A stretch of DNA of 64,000 nt from Microbispora sp. H11081 (lineage in GTDB: Bacteria; Actinomycetota; Actinomycetes; Streptosporangiales; Streptosporangiaceae), in assembly GCF_012999535.1 (NCBI RefSeq), contig NZ_JABBWV010000006.1, forward strand, positions 248,001-312,000, in the 5' to 3' direction. The notes under the pieces were generated by a model that saw only the letters and a program-made list of their open reading frames with translations, did not search any database and was not told where the DNA came from. Shown here one piece after another: positions 59,989 to 64,000 of the stretch. The position numbers were made by a program, and so were the translations under genes. Numbering within the stretch: the first letter of the stretch is position 1; every line of letters starts with the position of its first letter.

Positions 59989-61167
59989 ATGCTGCGCTGG
60001 TTGACTGCCGGGGAGTCACACGGCCCCGAGCTTCTCGCGATCCTGGAAGGCCTGCCCGCCGGTGTGGAGGTGACCACCGCCGACCTCGCCGAGGCGCTGC
60101 GCCGACGCCGTCTCGGATACGGCCGCGGTGCGCGGATGAAGTTCGAGCAGGACGTGGTGACGATCTCCGGCGGCGTACGGCACGGCCGTACGCTCGGCTC
60201 GCCCATCGCTATCCGCGTCGGCAACACCGAGTGGCCGAAGTGGGAGACCGTCATGGCCGCCGACCCGGTGGACCCGGCGGTGCTGGAGGGCCAGGCGCGC
60301 AACGCGCCGCGCTCCCGCCCCCGGCCCGGCCACGCGGACCTCGCCGGCATGCAGAAGTACGGCTTCGACGACGCCCGGCCGGTGCTCGACCGGGCCAGCG
60401 CGCGGGAGACCGCCGCGCGGGTGGCGCTCGGACAGGTCGCCCGCTCCTTCCTCAAGCAGGCGCTCGGCGTCGACATCGTGAGCCACGTGGTCTCCATCGG
60501 AGAGGCGAGCGCGCCCGCCGGCGTGCTGCCGGGTCCCGGCGATATGGAGGCGGTGGACGCCGACCCGGTGCGCTGCGTCGACCCGGCCGCGAGCGCGGCG
60601 ATGGTCGCCGAGATCGACAAGGCGCACAAGGACGGCGACACCCTCGGCGGTGTGGTCGAGGTCGTGGTCTACGGCCTGCCGCCGGGCCTCGGCAGCTACA
60701 CCCACTGGGACCGGCGCCTCGACGCCCGCCTCGCCGGGGCGCTCATGGGCATCCAGGCGATCAAGGGCGTCGCGGTCGGCGACGGCTTCGAGACCGCCCG
60801 CCGCCCAGGATCGCGGGCGCACGACGAGATCGAGAACACCTCCGAGGGCGTGCGCCGGATCACCAATCGGGCCGGCGGCGTCGAGGGCGGCATGACCAAC
60901 GGCGAGCCGTTGCGGGTCAGCGCCGCGATGAAGCCCATCTCCACCGTGCCCCGCGCGCTCGCCACGATCGACGTGCTGACCGGCGAGGCGGCCAAGGCGC
61001 ACCACGAGCGCTCGGACGTCTGCGCGGTCCCGGCCGCCGCGATCGTCGCCGAGGCGATGGTGGCGCTCGTGCTCGCGGACGCGGCCGTCGAGAAGTTCGG
61101 CGGCGACTCCGTGGAAGAGGTCGCGCGGAACCTAGCGGGCTACCTGTCGTCCCTGGTCGTCAAGTAA
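59989..61167 (+). CDS. aroC: Chorismate synthase
   Basis: AroC makes chorismate from EPSP with reduced FMN and is the last step of the shikimate pathway. The 392-aa protein has [60 protein letters not shown] and [18 protein letters not shown], and the conserved histidine region around HERSDVC. It starts at ATG 59989 with [11 protein letters not shown]. It is the first gene of an aroC-aroK-aroB-aroQ operon with short gaps or overlaps. Confidence 0.97.
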   Translation: MLRWLTAGESHGPELLAILEGLPAGVEVTTADLAEALRRRRLGYGRGARMKFEQDVVTISGGVRHGRTLGSPIAIRVGNTEWPKWETVMAADPVDPAVLEGQARNAPRSRPRPGHADLAGMQKYGFDDARPVLDRASARETAARVALGQVARSFLKQALGVDIVSHVVSIGEASAPAGVLPGPGDMEAVDADPVRCVDPAASAAMVAEIDKAHKDGDTLGGVVEVVVYGLPPGLGSYTHWDRRLDARLAGALMGIQAIKGVAVGDGFETARRPGSRAHDEIENTSEGVRRITNRAGGVEGGMTNGEPLRVSAAMKPISTVPRALATIDVLTGEAAKAHHERSDVCAVPAAAIVAEAMVALVLADAAVEKFGGDSVEEVARNLAGYLSSLVVK

Positions 61168-61181
61168 TAAGGTTCGTGATC

Positions 61182-61694
61182 ATGCAATCCGCGTCAAAAG
61201 GCCCCGCCGCGGTCCTCATCGGCCCGCCCGGCTCGGGCAAGTCCACGGTCGGGCGGCTCCTCGCGGACCGCCTCGGTCTGCCGTTCCGCGACACCGACGC
61301 CGACGTCGAGGCCGTCGCGGGCAAGAGCGTCAGCGACGTGTTCGTGGACGACGGCGAGGAGAGGTTCCGCGAGCTGGAGGCCCAGGCCGTGCGCGACGCG
61401 TTGGAGACCCACCCCGGCGTGCTCTCGCTGGGCGGCGGGGCGATCCTGCACGAGCACACGCGCAAGCTGCTGGCCGGCCATCGGGTCGTGTACCTCCAGG
61501 TCGGCCTCGACCAGGCGGTCAAGCGGGTCGGGCTCGGGTCGGCCAGGCCGCTGCTGGTGCTCAACCCGCGCAGCCGGCTCAGGCAGCTGATGGAGGAGCG
61601 CCGCCCCGTCTACGAGGCGCTGGCCGCGATCACCGTCGCGACCGACGGCCGCGAGCCCGAGGACGTCGTGACCGAGATCGAGGCGGCGCTGTGA
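61182..61694 (+). CDS. aroK: Shikimate kinase
   Basis: AroK phosphorylates shikimate with ATP. The 170-aa protein has the P-loop GPPGSGKST (residues 14-22), the substrate motif [20 protein letters not shown] with the conserved arginine, [10 protein letters not shown] and the lid region [27 protein letters not shown]. The ATG at 61182 is preferred because TAAGG lies nine bases upstream; an in-frame GTG at 61176 is also present. The stop overlaps aroB (GTGA). Confidence 0.95.
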   Translation: MQSASKGPAAVLIGPPGSGKSTVGRLLADRLGLPFRDTDADVEAVAGKSVSDVFVDDGEERFRELEAQAVRDALETHPGVLSLGGGAILHEHTRKLLAGHRVVYLQVGLDQAVKRVGLGSARPLLVLNPRSRLRQLMEERRPVYEALAAITVATDGREPEDVVTEIEAAL

Positions 61695-62767
61695 CCGCGA
61701 CGCGCATCACCGTGCGGGGCGAGAGCCCGTACGACGTGGTCGTCGGCACCGATGTGCTGGCGGAGCTGCCGGGCCTGCTGGACGCGGGCGTGCGCACCGT
61801 CGCCCTGATCCACCCCGCCGGGCTGCCCGAGATCGCCAGGCCGGTGCGGGAGACGATCGAAGGCGCGGGGCTGGAGGTCGTCGCCCTGCCCGTGCCGGAC
61901 GGCGAGGAGGCCAAGACCGTCCAGGTGGCGGCCGAGCTGTGGTCCGCGTTCGGGCGGTACGGCATAACGCGTTCCGACGCGGTCGTCGGCGTCGGCGGCG
62001 GGGCGACCACCGACCTGGCCGGCTTCGCCGCCGCGACGTGGCTGCGCGGCGTGCAGGTCGTGCAGGTGCCCACCACGCTGCTGGCCATGGTGGACGCGGC
62101 GGTCGGCGGCAAGACCGGCATCAACACCCCGGAAGGCAAGAACCTCGTCGGGTCCTTCCACCCGCCCAGGGGCGTGCTGTGCGATCTCGCCACGCTGGCG
62201 AGCGTGCCGCGCGAGGACTACGTCGCCGGTCTGGCCGAGATCATCAAGGGCGGGTTCATCGCCGATCCCACGATCCTCATGCTGATCGAGGACGACCCCG
62301 CCGCCGCCCGCACGCCCGAGGGCGAGCACACCCGCGAGCTGGTGGAGCGCAAGGTCCGGGTGAAGGCCGACGTCGTCGGCGCGGACCTGCGCGAGAGCGG
62401 CCTGCGGGAGATCCTGAACTACGGCCACACCCTCGCCCACGCCATCGAGCGGGTCGAGGACTACCGCATCAGGCACGGCGAGGCCGTGGCCATCGGGCTG
62501 GTCTACGCCGCGGAGCTGTCCCGGCTCGACGGCCGGGTCGGGCGCGACGTCGTGGAGCGGACACGCTCGATCCTGGAGTCCGTCGGGCTGCCCACCTCCT
62601 ACCGCGCCGACGCCTGGCCGCGGCTGCGCGAGCACATGCGGGTGGACAAGAAGGCGAGAGGAGCGGTGCTGCGGTTCGTCGTGCTCGACGACATCGGCAG
62701 GCCGGCCCGCCTGGAGAACCCGTCGGAGGAACTGCTCGAAGCCGCGTACCGGGAGGTCGCCCGATGA
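61691..62767 (+). CDS. aroB: 3-dehydroquinate synthase
   Basis: AroB converts DAHP to 3-dehydroquinate using NAD and a divalent metal. The 358-aa protein contains [51 protein letters not shown], the metal-ligand regions [11 protein letters not shown] and [12 protein letters not shown], and [17 protein letters not shown]. The GTG start overlaps aroK and the stop overlaps aroQ (ATGA), so the enzymes are translationally coupled. Confidence 0.97.
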   Translation: MTATRITVRGESPYDVVVGTDVLAELPGLLDAGVRTVALIHPAGLPEIARPVRETIEGAGLEVVALPVPDGEEAKTVQVAAELWSAFGRYGITRSDAVVGVGGGATTDLAGFAAATWLRGVQVVQVPTTLLAMVDAAVGGKTGINTPEGKNLVGSFHPPRGVLCDLATLASVPREDYVAGLAEIIKGGFIADPTILMLIEDDPAAARTPEGEHTRELVERKVRVKADVVGADLRESGLREILNYGHTLAHAIERVEDYRIRHGEAVAIGLVYAAELSRLDGRVGRDVVERTRSILESVGLPTSYRADAWPRLREHMRVDKKARGAVLRFVVLDDIGRPARLENPSEELLEAAYREVAR

Positions 62768-63198
62768 GGCAGGTGCTCGTCCTGAACGGGCCCAACCTGG
62801 GCCGTCTCGGCAGCAGGGAGCCCGACGTCTACGGCGCGCAGACCTTCGACGACCTGGCGGCCCTGTGCCGCGAGACGGGCCGCGAGCTGGGCCTGTCGGT
62901 CGAGGTCAGGCAGACCGACGACGAGGCGGAGCTGGTGGGCTGGGTCCACGAGGCGGCCGACAGCAGGACCCCCGTGGTCCTCAACCCCGCCGCCTTCACC
63001 CACTACTCGTACGCGTTGCGCGACGCGATCGCGCAGCGTACGGCCCCGCTGGTCGAGGTGCACATCTCCAACCCGAACGCGCGGGAGGAGTTCCGCCACA
63101 CCTCGGTCGTGGCGGCCGTGGCCACCGGGACGATCGCGGGGTTCGGCATGCGGTCGTACGAGCTCGCGCTGCGCGCGATCGCGGACATGGGCGAGTGA
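62764..63198 (+). CDS. aroQ: Type II 3-dehydroquinate dehydratase
   Basis: AroQ dehydrates 3-dehydroquinate in a dodecameric type II fold. The 144-aa protein shows [18 protein letters not shown] with the catalytic Arg and Tyr, and [17 protein letters not shown] with the catalytic His. The central motif reads [16 protein letters not shown], a departure from the usual NPGAYTHTSVAIRDA, although the Asn and His are retained. The ATG overlaps the aroB stop. It closes the aro operon before the SGNH hydrolase gene, 14 bases downstream. Confidence 0.94.
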   Translation: MRQVLVLNGPNLGRLGSREPDVYGAQTFDDLAALCRETGRELGLSVEVRQTDDEAELVGWVHEAADSRTPVVLNPAAFTHYSYALRDAIAQRTAPLVEVHISNPNAREEFRHTSVVAAVATGTIAGFGMRSYELALRAIADMGE

Positions 63199-63212
63199 CG
63201 AAAGAAGGGACC

Positions 63213-64000
63213 ATGGGCTACCGGTCGTACGTGGCGGTCGGCGACAGCTTCACCGAAGGGCTCAACGACCCCCTCCCGGACGCGCCCCCTCCAGCGCCGG
63301 GGGAGGCGGTGCGCTACCGGGGCTGGGCCGACCGGGTCGCCGAGCGGCTCGCCGCGCTGGAGCCGGACTTCCGCTACGCCAACCTCGCGGTGCGGGGCAA
63401 GCTGATCGACCAGATCGTCGCCGACCAGGTGCCCGTGGCCGTCGGCCTGAAGCCGGACCTGATCAGCTTCTGCGCCGGCGGCAACGACCTCATCCGCCCC
63501 GGCAGCGACCCCGACGAGATGGCCAAGACGCTGGCCGCCGCCGTACGCGACCTGCGGGCCACGGGCGCGGACGTCGTGCTGTTCACCGGCACCGACCCCC
63601 GGGACACCCCGATCATGCGCCGGGTGCGGGGCAAGTTCGCGATCTTCTACCTGCACATCCGCTCGATCTCCGACCTGTACGGCTGCCATCTGGTGGACAT
63701 GTGGTCGATGCAGGGGCTGCGGGACTGGCGGGCCTGGAGCGGCGACCGGCTGCACATGAACGCCGAGGGCCACCGCCTGGTCGCCGCCCGCGTCCTGCAC
63801 GTGCTGGGCGTGCCCGGCGAGGACGACTGGCGCAAGACCTGGCCGCCACGGGAGAAGGTGGACCCGAGGGCCAAGCGGCGCGAGGACGTGCAGTGGCTCA
63901 GGGAGCACTTCGGCCCGTGGATCGGGCGGCGCCTTCGCGGCACGTCGTCCGGCGACGGCCTCCCGCCCAAGCGCCCTGGCCTCAGCCCGCTGCCCCCGAT
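63213..64000 (+). CDS. SGNH/GDSL-family hydrolase (3' end outside window)
   Basis: This SGNH-fold esterase/lipase-like protein has the block I serine in YVAVGDSFTEGLNDP, the block III motif ISFCAGGNDLIRP, and the catalytic Asp-His pair in GDRLHMNAEGHRLVAARVL. The ATG follows GAAGGGA and lies 14 bases after aroQ, so it may be co-transcribed with the aro operon. The frame is still open at base 64000 after 262 residues, but the conserved fold is complete by about residue 210, so only a short basic and proline-rich tail is likely missing. No signal peptide is seen, which suggests a cytoplasmic enzyme. Confidence 0.88.
   Translation, partial: MGYRSYVAVGDSFTEGLNDPLPDAPPPAPGEAVRYRGWADRVAERLAALEPDFRYANLAVRGKLIDQIVADQVPVAVGLKPDLISFCAGGNDLIRPGSDPDEMAKTLAAAVRDLRATGADVVLFTGTDPRDTPIMRRVRGKFAIFYLHIRSISDLYGCHLVDMWSMQGLRDWRAWSGDRLHMNAEGHRLVAARVLHVLGVPGEDDWRKTWPPREKVDPRAKRREDVQWLREHFGPWIGRRLRGTSSGDGLPPKRPGLSPLPP

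Overview
The window is 64 kb of high-GC, gene-dense DNA from an actinomycete. GTG and TTG starts are frequent, several genes appear leaderless, and a WhiB-family regulator, a DUF1707 protein, a PknB-type kinase, an SseB protein and the aroC-aroK-aroB-aroQ order are all present. Gene content and style fit the Streptosporangiales (for example Nonomuraea or Microbispora relatives), but that placement is inference. No tRNA, rRNA, CRISPR array, phage or complete insertion sequence was seen.

Layout. 0-9.3 kb is housekeeping and stress metabolism: the 3' part of an ATP-dependent DNA ligase, azlCD, glgX, an OsmC protein, an AidB-like acyl-CoA dehydrogenase, an ankyrin/HEAT protein and a DUF1707 protein. 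9.4-13.8 kb holds an internally shortened Rpn-type nuclease relative and an assimilatory sulfur cluster (sulfite reductase, a 50-aa CxxC protein, APS reductase, sirohydrochlorin chelatase). That cluster is preceded by a well-formed promoter and a 27-aa leader peptide. 14-18.1 kb has a YihY-type membrane protein, glyA behind a ZTP riboswitch, an unusual repeat array, and rsgA behind a possible upstream ORF. 18.4-28.7 kb has a Wbl regulator, an iron-box-controlled sucrase/ferredoxin-like protein, the divergent glpD and alkyl-DHAP-synthase-like pair, a metallophosphoesterase, a family A polymerase and a membrane Ser/Thr kinase.

28.8-48.5 kb, with a satellite at 56.3-58.4 kb, is the accessory metabolic core. 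It contains a DUF2877-FdrA-DUF1116 operon divergent from a PucR regulator, a UraA-type nucleobase permease, a three-subunit molybdenum hydroxylase, cytochrome bd, a CoxG-like protein, a DsbA-family protein and HyuA/HyuB. The satellite carries carbamate kinase and a cyanuric acid hydrolase/barbiturase-family enzyme. Read together these suggest ring oxidation and hydrolysis of a pyrimidine-like compound, followed by carbamoyl transfer to phosphate and ATP recovery.

48.6-56.2 kb is a mixed region of small unknown genes: a WXG-like protein, a lipoprotein with a TTA codon, a frameshifted gene, a nitrilase/aminotransferase neighbourhood and a Doc toxin-antitoxin pair. 58.5-64 kb has an SseB protein, a prepilin peptidase, the aro operon and the start of a GDSL/SGNH hydrolase. 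A 53-bp periodic repeat occurs at two loci 42 kb apart (16.47-16.78 kb and 58.37-58.49 kb).
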